Of a stretch of DNA of 64,000 bases, positions 17,495 through 25,236 are shown in pieces. Position 1 is the first letter of the stretch; the number at the start of each line of letters is the position of its first letter. The position numbers and the translations under genes are program-made. The notes below the pieces were generated by a model that saw only the letters and a list, made by a program, of their open reading frames with translations, was not told where the DNA came from and searched no databases. The stretch is from JANWVO01 sp964458495 (lineage in GTDB: Bacteria; Acidobacteriota; Terriglobia; Bryobacterales; Bryobacteraceae), in contig CAYWJB010000016.1 in NCBI GenBank assembly GCA_964458495.1, positions 12,748 through 76,747 on the forward strand. The letters are read 5' to 3'.

Positions 17495-18994
17495 ATGCAC
17501 CGGACCCATCCCGCGCGCTTTCTCGCTCCCCTGATGGCCGTCTTCCTGCTCGCTTCACATCTCCCCGCCCAACAGCCTGCCGGCGAACTCGATGCCTCCC
17601 CGGCTCTGTTCACCGTCCTGGCCGCTCTCAATGCTTCCGGCTACGAGGAAGGGCTCAACTCCCCCAACACGCACCCCCTGCGCCGCCAGATCCTCACCTG
17701 GATCGCCGAACGAAAACCCCCTTCGCTCGACATGATCCGCGATTTCATCACCGAACGCCGCGCCGAATCCCCTTCCGCCGAACTCTCCCGCTACATCACG
17801 CTCGCCCTCAGCACAACGGGTCCACCCAACTTCAAGCCCCGCTTCAACCCCAACCTCATGCCGCCGGAAACCCTTCCTCTCGAAGGGCTCCTTCCGCTGC
17901 TTGCCCGCTTCCACCGCGAAGCCGAACTCGACGAAGCCTTCCGCCGCGCCCAGCCGTATTTCGACCAGGTCATCGCGCAGTACCACCAGCCCGTGACCGA
18001 GGCCGTTCTCGAGGCCAACGCCTACCTCCGCAACCCCACCTCCGGCCTCCGCGGGCGCCGCTTCCAGATCTTCATCGAACTGCTCGCGCCCCCCAACATC
18101 GTCATCTCCAGGCTCCTCGGCGACGACTTCTACGTCATCGTCACGCCCAGCCCGCGCCCCCGCGTCGCCGACATCCGCCACGCCTATCTCGATCACCTCA
18201 TCGATCCGCTCGTCATCCGCTACTCCTCCGCCCTCGACGCCAAGAAGCCCCTCGCCGACCTCGCTCTCGGCTCCCCCCTCCTCGCCGACGAATACAAGAA
18301 CGATTTCACCCGTCTCGCTGCCAAGAGCGCCGTCTACGCCGTCGAGGCGCGCCTCGCCCGCTCGCGCGGCCCCGCCCTCGTCCAGCAGGCCATGCGCGAG
18401 GGCTTCATCCTTGCCGCTGCCTTCTACGATGCGCTCGCCGAATACGAAAGGCAGGAAGAGTCCTTCGCTCTCTACTTCCGCAAGATGATCGAATCCATCG
18501 ATCTCGCCCGCGAAGACAGGCGCATCGCCGCCATCGAGTTCGCCTCCGCCCCCGCCGTCAGGAAAGTCGAAGCGCCGCAGCCTTCGCTGCCGCCCGCGGA
18601 GAAAGACCTCCAGGAGGCGGAAAAGCTTTACGAGGCCCGGAATTTCGAGGCCGCAGGCGAAATCTTCCGCCGCGTCTACGCCTCCGATGCCGCTGCTCCG
18701 CTCAAGGCGCGCGCCAGTTACGGCCTCGGCCGTATCGCCGCCCAACAGAAAAAACTCGATCTTGCCCAGCAATGGTTCGAGCGCACGCTCGAGCTCAACC
18801 CGGAACCCTTTGAACGCGCCTGGACCCTCGTCTACCTCGGCCGCCTTGCGCGCGCCGCGCGCGATCCTGAACTCGCCATGCGCCGCTACCAGGACGCCCT
18901 CGCCGTGGAAGGCGGCAGCGAAGCTGCGCGCAAGGCCGCCCGGTCCGAACTCGACCAGGTCAACTCGCAGTTGAAACCGCCCCCGGCGCCATGA
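17495..18994 (+). CDS. Exported TPR-containing protein
   Basis: 499 residues. The ATG at 17495 puts a signal peptide (HPARFLAPLMAVFLLASHLPAQQ) at the N-terminus; an earlier in-frame start would bury it. Residues about 30-370 are mostly helical and unlike a named family. From about 370 to 490 there are two or three TPR-like helical pairs, for example FEAAGEIFRRVYASD and LAQQWFERTLELNPEP. It is probably periplasmic and a scaffold. It is followed 30 bp later by a second exported TPR protein. Function unknown. Confidence 0.75.
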   Translation: MHRTHPARFLAPLMAVFLLASHLPAQQPAGELDASPALFTVLAALNASGYEEGLNSPNTHPLRRQILTWIAERKPPSLDMIRDFITERRAESPSAELSRYITLALSTTGPPNFKPRFNPNLMPPETLPLEGLLPLLARFHREAELDEAFRRAQPYFDQVIAQYHQPVTEAVLEANAYLRNPTSGLRGRRFQIFIELLAPPNIVISRLLGDDFYVIVTPSPRPRVADIRHAYLDHLIDPLVIRYSSALDAKKPLADLALGSPLLADEYKNDFTRLAAKSAVYAVEARLARSRGPALVQQAMREGFILAAAFYDALAEYERQEESFALYFRKMIESIDLAREDRRIAAIEFASAPAVRKVEAPQPSLPPAEKDLQEAEKLYEARNFEAAGEIFRRVYASDAAAPLKARASYGLGRIAAQQKKLDLAQQWFERTLELNPEPFERAWTLVYLGRLARAARDPELAMRRYQDALAVEGGSEAARKAARSELDQVNSQLKPPPAP

Positions 18995-19024
18995 TTTCTT
19001 TACATCAAGCAAGGAACACCTGAA

Positions 19025-19801
19025 ATGACCCGTCTCTTGACTGCCTCCCTTCTCACCGCTTCTCTGGCGGCCTCCCTCGCCCTCGCGCAAACCGCCAACC
19101 CGAAACCCCCTCAGCCCAAGAGCCAGAAAGAACTCGATGCCGTTCAGGCCATCTTCCAGGCCCCGGATCCTGACGCCCGCATCGCCGCCGCCAAGGAACT
19201 CGTCACCAAGTTCGCCGACACCGACTTCAAGGCCACTGCCTTCTACATCGGCGCCTTCTCCTATCAGCAGAAGGGCGACCTCGAAAACGCCATCGTCTGG
19301 GCCGAACAGGCTGTCGAGGCCGATCCCAAGTTCTACGCCGCCCAGCTCATGATCGCCAACGCGCTCGCCCTCCGCACCAAGGAGTTCGACCTCGATCGCG
19401 AGGAAAAGCTCGGCCGCGCCGAAAAGCTCGCCAAGGAAGCCATCGCCACCATCAACACCTCCCCCAAGCCGCGCCCGGATATCACCGACGAGCAGTGGGA
19501 GGCTGCCAGGAAGGACTTCATCGCCCAGGGTCATGAGGCCCTCGGACTTGCCGCCCTCGTGCGCAAGAAGTATGACGTCTGCGCCGCCGAGCTTTCCACC
19601 GCCGCGTCGCTCGCCTCCCAGCAGGATGCCTCTCTCATGGTCCGGCTCGCCAATTGCCAGATCCAGAGCGGAAAGCCGGACGAAGCTCTCGCCCTGCTCG
19701 ACAAGGTTCTCAACGATCCCAACGTCGCCGGACAGATCAAGTCTGTCGCCGCTCAGCTCAAGGTCGACGCCAACAAGAAGAAGGCGGAAGCCGCCAAGTA
19801 A
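19025..19801 (+). CDS. Small exported TPR protein
   Basis: 258 residues with a clear signal peptide (LLTASLLTASLAASLALAQT), then helical repeats: FYIGAFSYQQKGDLENAI with AVEADPKFYAAQLMIA is a canonical TPR pair, and a second lies near IQSGKPDEALALLDKVL. The C-terminus is Lys/Ala-rich. The ribosome site AAGGA lies 12 bp before the ATG. Downstream partner of the larger TPR protein and just upstream of rnc (7 bp). Likely a periplasmic protein-interaction module; partner unknown. Confidence 0.78.
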   Translation: MTRLLTASLLTASLAASLALAQTANPKPPQPKSQKELDAVQAIFQAPDPDARIAAAKELVTKFADTDFKATAFYIGAFSYQQKGDLENAIVWAEQAVEADPKFYAAQLMIANALALRTKEFDLDREEKLGRAEKLAKEAIATINTSPKPRPDITDEQWEAARKDFIAQGHEALGLAALVRKKYDVCAAELSTAASLASQQDASLMVRLANCQIQSGKPDEALALLDKVLNDPNVAGQIKSVAAQLKVDANKKKAEAAK

Positions 19802-19808
19802 GCGAGTC

Positions 19809-20555
19809 ATGCCTGCGCCGCCGGAGGAGCTGGAGTCCCTGCTCGGCTACCGGTTCCGTGACCGGGACCTGCTCCTCCGCGCGCTCACCCACAAGTCCGT
19901 CCGCGCCGAATCCGCCGCCGGCACGCCTCATAACGAGCTGCTCGAATTCCTCGGGGACTCCATCCTCGGCTTCCTCGCCTCCGAGTTCGTCTTCCACCTC
20001 TGCCCCAACGGCCGCGAAGGCGATCTTTCGCGCCTCAAGGCCCACCTCGTCAGCGCCTCCCGCCTCCACAGCGTCGCCGCCACGCTCGGGCTTGGCCGCT
20101 TCCTCGTCCTCGGCAAAGGCGAAGAGCGCAGCGGCGGCCGCAACAAGAAGGCCCTTCTCGCCGATGCCTTCGAGGCCCTCCTCGCCGCCATCTACCTCGA
20201 CGCCGGCAAAGTCCGCGGCCTCGCCGTCTGCCGCAGCCTTCTTGAACGCCTCCTCTGGCCCGCCATCGACGCCGCTCAGACCTCGGCCTCCGCTGTTCCT
20301 GTCGATCCAAAAAACGCTCTCCAGGAACTCGCCCAGGCCCGAAAGCTCCCCCTGCCCCGCTACTCGCTCATCTCACAGTCCGGCCCCGAGCACGCCAAGC
20401 TCTTCACCGTCGAGGTCCGCCTCGGCCCGGGCCATGCCGCCGCCGCCCAGGCCAGCTCCAAGAAGGCCGCCTCCCAGAAGGCCGCCGCCATCCTGCTCGA
20501 TCACCTCCGCGCCGAACTCGGCGCCCCGCCCGAGGGGGACTCGCCCTCGGCCTGA
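19809..20555 (+). CDS. rnc: Ribonuclease III
   Basis: A 248-residue dsRNA endonuclease for rRNA and mRNA processing. The signature region is HNELLEFLGDSILGF, carrying the catalytic Glu and Asp residues. The second acidic cluster is DAFEALLAAIYLD. The C-terminal dsRNA-binding domain begins around DPKNALQELAQ and ends with the KKAASQKAA helix. The ATG at 19809, 7 bp after the TPR gene, is chosen because it starts right at the family's N-terminus (ELESLLGYRFRDRDLL). The usual NERLEFLGD has Leu for Arg here, a mild variation. Confidence 0.93.
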   Translation: MPAPPEELESLLGYRFRDRDLLLRALTHKSVRAESAAGTPHNELLEFLGDSILGFLASEFVFHLCPNGREGDLSRLKAHLVSASRLHSVAATLGLGRFLVLGKGEERSGGRNKKALLADAFEALLAAIYLDAGKVRGLAVCRSLLERLLWPAIDAAQTSASAVPVDPKNALQELAQARKLPLPRYSLISQSGPEHAKLFTVEVRLGPGHAAAAQASSKKAASQKAAAILLDHLRAELGAPPEGDSPSA

Positions 20556-20630
20556 ATCTTCTATTTCAGACGTGACGCTCTGAATTCGGCCTCCGCCGGG
20601 AGTATGCTGAGGGGAGGAGCCATCATATCC

Positions 20631-21536
20631 ATGTCAGATCGTGCGTCCCGTCTTCGCGCGGCTCTGGAACGCCGTCAGGCGCTTGTCGTCCCCGGCTGCC
20701 ATGACGCCCTCAGCGCGCGCATCGTCGAATCCGCGGGCTTCGAAGCCGTGCAGCTCTCCGGCTTCGGTCTCGCCGGCTCGTGGCTCGCCCTTCCCGATGT
20801 CGGTCTCGTCGAGATGAAAGACATCCTCGACATCACCGCCAATGTCTGCCGTGCCGTGAAGATCCCCGTCATGGCCGATATCGACACAGGCGGCGGCAAC
20901 GCCCTCAACGCCGCCCGCATCACCGAACGCCTCATCGAAATGGGCGCCGCCGGCGTCAACATCGAGGACCAGGTCTTCCCCAAGCGCTGCGGCCACATGG
21001 AGGGCAAGCAGGTCATCAGCGCGGAAGAAATGGCTGGCAAGGTGCGCGCCATGGCCGACGTCCGCGCCCGCTGCGGGCGCGACCTCGTCATCAACGCCCG
21101 AACCGACGCCTATGCAGTCCTCGGCCTCGAGGAAGCCATCCGCCGCGCCAACCTCTATCTTGAAGCCGGCGCCGACATGGCCTTCATCGACGGCATCGGC
21201 ACCCGCGCCGACATCGAGCGCGCCGCCCGAGAAATCCGCGGCCTGCTCTCGGTCAACCTCATGGACGCCGTCACCGGCGTCAAGACCGAGCTCATCCCCA
21301 TCCCCGAACTCGCCGCGCTCGGCGTCGCCCGCGTCTCCATCCCTGTCGCCTCCATCATGGTCATGCACCGCGCCCTCACGGATTTCTTCTGCGATCTGCG
21401 CAACTCCCCCACCGGCATCCTCGCCGGCGAGGTCCACCGCCTCTCCTCGTTCCGCGACTACACGAGCTTCGTCGGCTTGCCCGAATACCGCGAGCTCGAA
21501 AACAAGTACCTGCCCCGGCGCTCCAGCGCTTCCTGA
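20631..21536 (+). CDS. Isocitrate lyase/PEP mutase superfamily C-C lyase
   Basis: A 301-residue (beta/alpha)8 enzyme of the isocitrate lyase / PEP mutase superfamily, related to 2-methylisocitrate lyase, dimethylmalate lyase and oxaloacetate decarboxylase. Metal-binding Asp residues lie in VMADIDTGGGN and INIED-like GVNIEDQVFP. The loop PKRCGHMEGK contains Cys120, the acid/base Cys of true lyases, so C-C cleavage is more likely than mutase chemistry. The ATG at 20631 follows GGGGAGGAG; another ATG 27 bp upstream is possible. It lies 15 bp upstream of an aconitase-like gene. The substrate is unknown; see the cassette finding. Confidence 0.82.
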   Translation: MSDRASRLRAALERRQALVVPGCHDALSARIVESAGFEAVQLSGFGLAGSWLALPDVGLVEMKDILDITANVCRAVKIPVMADIDTGGGNALNAARITERLIEMGAAGVNIEDQVFPKRCGHMEGKQVISAEEMAGKVRAMADVRARCGRDLVINARTDAYAVLGLEEAIRRANLYLEAGADMAFIDGIGTRADIERAAREIRGLLSVNLMDAVTGVKTELIPIPELAALGVARVSIPVASIMVMHRALTDFFCDLRNSPTGILAGEVHRLSSFRDYTSFVGLPEYRELENKYLPRRSSAS

Positions 21537-21551
21537 GGAGGTCCCCCTCTC

Positions 21552-22784
21552 ATGACACTCGCCGAGAAGATCCTCGCCCGCGCCTCCCGGCGCTCCCGCG
21601 TCGAACCCCACGAGATCGTCGTCGCTGACGTCGATCTCGCCATGAGCCACGAAAACGCCGACCTCGTCCGCAAGGCGTTCCTCGAAATCGGCGTCCCCCG
21701 CGTCCGGGACCCCGAAAAGATCGTCATCATCTTCGACCACCGCATCCCCGCCGAAAGCGAAAAGACCGCAGCCACCCATAAAGCCCTCCGCGAGTTCGTC
21801 CAGCAGCAGGGCATCCGCCATTTCTACGACGTCGGCCGCGGCGGCATCTGCCACCAGGTCCTCGCCGAAAACGGCCACGTCCAGCCCGGCATGGTCGTCG
21901 TCGGAACCGACTCCCACACCACCACCCACGGCGCCTTCGGCGCATTCGCCACCGGCATCGGAGCCACCGAAATGGCCGGCGTCTGGGCGGAAGGAAAGCT
22001 CTGGTTCAAAGTCCCTTCCACCATCCGCATCGAGGTGGAAGGCGCCTTCGCTCCCTGGGTCTCGGCCAAGGATCTCATCCTCTGGATCATCGGCAGGCTC
22101 GGCGCCGCAGGCGCTGACTACCGCGCGGTCGAGTTCGATGGCAGCGCCATCCGTCGCATGACCCTCGCCTCCCGCATGGTCCTTTGCAACCTTTCCATGG
22201 AAATGGGCGCCAAGGTTGCCTTCACGCCCGTCCTGGAGATCGGGCCTGATCCCGAAGCCGAATACGAGCAGACGCTGCACGTCAATCTCGACTACGACAT
22301 TCCCGAGCCCCAGGTCGCCTGCCCGCACTCGGTCGACAACGTCCGCCCCGTCTCCGCCCTCGCCGATGTGCCCGTCCACCAGGCTGTGCTCGGCTCCTGC
22401 ACCAACGGCAGACTCGAGGACCTTGAGGTTGCAGCCACAATCCTCGCCGGACGCCGCGTGCACCCGCAGACCCGCCTCATTATCATCCCCGCCTCCCAGC
22501 GTGTCTATCTCGACGCCATGCGCCTCGGCTATCTCGAGAAGCTCATTGAAGCGGGCGCCATCGTCAATCCGCCCGGCTGCGGCCCCTGCGTCGGCGTCCA
22601 CCAAGGCATTCTCGCCGCCGGTGAAATTTGCATCTCTTCCACCAACCGCAACTTCATCGGCCGCATGGGCAGCAAGGACTCATTCGTTTACCTCGCCAGC
22701 CCCGCCGTTGTCGCCGCCTCGGCCGTCGCCGGGCGCATCATCCACCCGGAAATCGTCATGGCAAAGGAGAACGCCCATGTCTGA
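21552..22784 (+). CDS. Aconitase-superfamily dehydratase, large subunit (LeuC/HacA/DmdA-like)
   Basis: A 410-residue 4Fe-4S hydro-lyase subunit. Substrate and cluster motifs are VVGTDSHTTTHGAFGAFATG and the three cluster cysteines: Cys283 in GSCTNGRLED and Cys343/Cys346 in PPGCGPCVG. Length and the missing swivel domain match the two-subunit group that includes 3-isopropylmalate dehydratase, homoaconitase and 2,3-dimethylmalate dehydratase. Its stop overlaps the small-subunit ATG by 8 bp. No leuA is nearby, and an isocitrate-lyase-type enzyme precedes it, so the leucine pathway is not the obvious role. Confidence 0.85.
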   Translation: MTLAEKILARASRRSRVEPHEIVVADVDLAMSHENADLVRKAFLEIGVPRVRDPEKIVIIFDHRIPAESEKTAATHKALREFVQQQGIRHFYDVGRGGICHQVLAENGHVQPGMVVVGTDSHTTTHGAFGAFATGIGATEMAGVWAEGKLWFKVPSTIRIEVEGAFAPWVSAKDLILWIIGRLGAAGADYRAVEFDGSAIRRMTLASRMVLCNLSMEMGAKVAFTPVLEIGPDPEAEYEQTLHVNLDYDIPEPQVACPHSVDNVRPVSALADVPVHQAVLGSCTNGRLEDLEVAATILAGRRVHPQTRLIIIPASQRVYLDAMRLGYLEKLIEAGAIVNPPGCGPCVGVHQGILAAGEICISSTNRNFIGRMGSKDSFVYLASPAVVAASAVAGRIIHPEIVMAKENAHV

Positions 22785-23301
22785 CGCCTCCGCCGTCCTT
22801 CGCGGCCGCGTCGCCGCAGTGCTCGGCCCCAACATCGACACCGACGTCATCTACCCCGGCCGCTACCTGAACATCACCGACCGCGAGAAGACCGCCGAAC
22901 ACCTCTTCGAACTCGCCTATCCCGAAATCCGCTCCCGCATCCGGCCCGGCGATTTCATCGCCGCCGCCGCCAACTTCGGTTGCGGATCGAGCCGCGAGCA
23001 GGCTGCCGCAGCCCTGAAGTTCTCCGGCTGCGGCGCCGTCATCGCCGCCAGCTTCGCGCGCATCTTCTTCCGCAATGCCATCAATCTGGGCTTGCCCGCC
23101 ATCATCAGCCCCACTGCCGCCATCGAATGCCGCGAAGGAGACGAACTCGAAGTCAATCTCGTCGCGGGCGAGATCCACAACCTCTCGCGCAACATCACCG
23201 TCGCCGCCGCCCCGCTCGACCCCCGCGCCATCGAGTTGATCCGTGCCGGCGGCTTGATCCCTTATCTCAAGGCGAAGTACGCGGCGCCCGCAGCAGGCTG
23301 A
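22777..23301 (+). CDS. Aconitase-superfamily dehydratase, small subunit (LeuD/HacB/DmdB-like)
   Basis: A 174-residue swivel-domain subunit that pairs with the preceding protein. The start at 22777 overlaps the large-subunit stop by 8 bp. Hallmarks are NIDTDVIYPGRYLNIT, the loop that in this family contacts the variable part of the substrate, and FGCGSSREQAAAAL, which binds the common dicarboxylate part. In that loop the residue after Tyr-Leu is Asn, not the Arg reported for archaeal isopropylmalate isomerases, which hints at a different substrate (inference). Confidence 0.85.
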   Translation: MSDASAVLRGRVAAVLGPNIDTDVIYPGRYLNITDREKTAEHLFELAYPEIRSRIRPGDFIAAAANFGCGSSREQAAAALKFSGCGAVIAASFARIFFRNAINLGLPAIISPTAAIECREGDELEVNLVAGEIHNLSRNITVAAAPLDPRAIELIRAGGLIPYLKAKYAAPAAG

Positions 23302-23321
23302 CCTTCAGGAGCGTACCCACT

Positions 23322-24437
23322 ATGTCCAGGCACCGTATCGCATGGCTTCCCGGGGACGGCATCGGCGTCGAAGTCGCCGCCGCCGCCCGTCTCGTCCTCG
23401 ACGCTGCCGGCTTCGAGGCTGACTATCACCAGGGCGACATCGGTTGGCACTTCTGGGTCACCGAAGGCGACGCCCTGCCGCAGCGCACACTCGACCTGCT
23501 CGGGCGCACCGAGTGCGCCTTCTTCGGCGCCATCACTTCCAAACCCGCCGCCGACGCCGCGCGCGAACTCGCCCCCGAACTCCAGGGCCGCGGCCTCACC
23601 TACCGCAGCCCCATCGTCCGCATGCGGCAGTTGCTCGACCTCTATATCTGCCAGCGTCCATGCCGCGCCCTGCCCGGCAATCCGCTCAACTACCGCGAGG
23701 GAATCGACGTCGTCGTTTTCCGCGAAAACACCGAAGGCATGTACATCGGCGTCGAGTTCCCCCAGGTGCCTGAGTCTTTCTATGCCGAAAAGGCGATGGG
23801 TCGCATCCCTCGCGATGCCGCCATATCGATCCGCTCGATCACCGCCAAAGCCTCTTACCGGATCGTGAAGGCCGCATTCGAATTCGCCCGCCGCAACGGC
23901 CGCCGCAAGGTCACCGCCGTCCACAAGGCCAACGTCCTGCGCGCCACCTGCGGCCTTTTCCTCGAACAGGCCACAGAGGTCGCCGCCGCCTACCCCGACA
24001 TCGAGTTCGACACCGCCAACGTCGACGCCATCTGCATGTGGCTCCTCAAGAACCCTTGCAACTACGACGTCATCGTCACCACCAACCTCTTCGGCGACAT
24101 TCTCTCCGACCTCTGCGCCCAGCTGGTCGGCGGCATGGGTTTCGCCTACAGCGGCAACATCGGCGAGTCTTACGCCGTCTTCGAGCCCACCCACGGCTCG
24201 GCGCCCAAATACGCCGGGCTCAACAAGGTCAACCCCATTGCTTCGATCCTCGCCGCCGCCATGATGGCCGGATGGACCGGCGAAAAGGAGATCGAAGCCG
24301 CCATCCACCAAGCCGTGGAAGAGGTGATCCGCCGCGGCGAGGTCCGCACCTACGACATGGGCGGCAGCGCCACCACCATGCAAATGGCCGAAGCCATCGC
24401 CGCGGAAGCCGCCCGCATTCGCGCTCTCAGCTCCTGA
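23322..24437 (+). CDS. Isocitrate/isopropylmalate dehydrogenase family beta-decarboxylating enzyme
   Basis: A 371-residue NAD(P)-dependent 2-hydroxyacid oxidative decarboxylase. LPGDGIGVEVAAAA opens the fold. The substrate region VFRENTEGMYIG resembles homoisocitrate and archaeal isocitrate dehydrogenases. Catalytic Lys is in TAVHKANVLRAT, metal Asp residues are in NLFGDILSDLCAQLVGG, and the adenosine site is FEPTHGSAPKYAG. It lies 20 bp after the dehydratase small subunit, so the isomerase product may be its substrate. LeuB, homoisocitrate or isocitrate dehydrogenase are all possible by homology. The 3' end overlaps the convergent reductase gene by 11 bp. Confidence 0.83.
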   Translation: MSRHRIAWLPGDGIGVEVAAAARLVLDAAGFEADYHQGDIGWHFWVTEGDALPQRTLDLLGRTECAFFGAITSKPAADAARELAPELQGRGLTYRSPIVRMRQLLDLYICQRPCRALPGNPLNYREGIDVVVFRENTEGMYIGVEFPQVPESFYAEKAMGRIPRDAAISIRSITAKASYRIVKAAFEFARRNGRRKVTAVHKANVLRATCGLFLEQATEVAAAYPDIEFDTANVDAICMWLLKNPCNYDVIVTTNLFGDILSDLCAQLVGGMGFAYSGNIGESYAVFEPTHGSAPKYAGLNKVNPIASILAAAMMAGWTGEKEIEAAIHQAVEEVIRRGEVRTYDMGGSATTMQMAEAIAAEAARIRALSS

Positions 24438-25191
24438 CGAACTCGCGCCACAGCCGCACGTTGTCGCGCAGGTGCTCCGCGGATTTGGTCCCGACGAGCA
24501 CGTGCCCGTCAATGGGCGTTTCGCGCAGAAACGCGAACGCCCGCCGCCGCGCCTCCTCGCCCTCCACCGGCTCGCCCGCTTCGTTGCACAACAGCCTTCC
24601 TTCCGCGAAGGGCCGGTTCACCAGCAGCCTCAGCCCGTGCTCCCGAGCCATTCCGAACACCGGCGCCATCTCCCGCCGCAGCGGATTGAACGGAATCTGC
24701 AGCCATTCGAACCAGCCCGACTCGATCGCGATCCGCGCCGCCTCCACTGTCTTCACGCTCGCGCCGAACTTCGGGATTCCTCTCCGCCGCGCCTCTTCGA
24801 GCGCCCGGTAGACATCCTCGCGCCGCAGCGCTTCCTCCGTCGCCCGGTGCACCTGGAGCAGATCGATCCGCGGCAGCAGCGCCATCGAACGGTCCAGACT
24901 CCGCATCAGCCCTTCAATCGAGTGGTCTGCGTACGACTCCTCCATGCCCGGCGCCCACACGTCGCCGAACTTCGTCGCCACCGTCACCCGCGCCGCCGCC
25001 TCCGCTCTCGCTCTCAGAAACTGCCCCACGCGCTCCTCGCTTGAGCCGTACGAGGACGCCGTGTCCCAGAACAGCACCCCCTCCTCCACCGCCGTCTCGA
25101 GCAACCGCTCCACCTGCTCCTCCGAAGGCAGTCCGTTCCACCCTGCGCCCCACGGTCTTCCAATTTCGATCAGCCCAAGCCCAAGTTCCAT
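24427..25191 (-). CDS. Aldo/keto reductase family protein
   Basis: A 254-residue protein of the aldo/keto reductase TIM-barrel fold, slightly shorter than usual. It shows the N-terminal GLGLIEIGRPWG, the catalytic Asp-Tyr region FWDTASSYGSSEERVG, the Lys in VATKFGDVW and the His/Gln barrel strand DLLQVHR. The NADPH-binding end is recognisable in VGTKSAEHLRDN. It lies 45 bp downstream of a Tat-exported glycosidase-like gene on the same strand, which suggests a sugar-related oxidoreduction. The substrate is unknown. Confidence 0.85.
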   Translation of the reverse strand: MELGLGLIEIGRPWGAGWNGLPSEEQVERLLETAVEEGVLFWDTASSYGSSEERVGQFLRARAEAAARVTVATKFGDVWAPGMEESYADHSIEGLMRSLDRSMALLPRIDLLQVHRATEEALRREDVYRALEEARRRGIPKFGASVKTVEAARIAIESGWFEWLQIPFNPLRREMAPVFGMAREHGLRLLVNRPFAEGRLLCNEAGEPVEGEEARRRAFAFLRETPIDGHVLVGTKSAEHLRDNVRLWREFVRS

Positions 25192-25236
25192 CGCACGGCC
25201 ATTCTGCCAGAAACCGCCGTCACCACGCGCCTTGCG

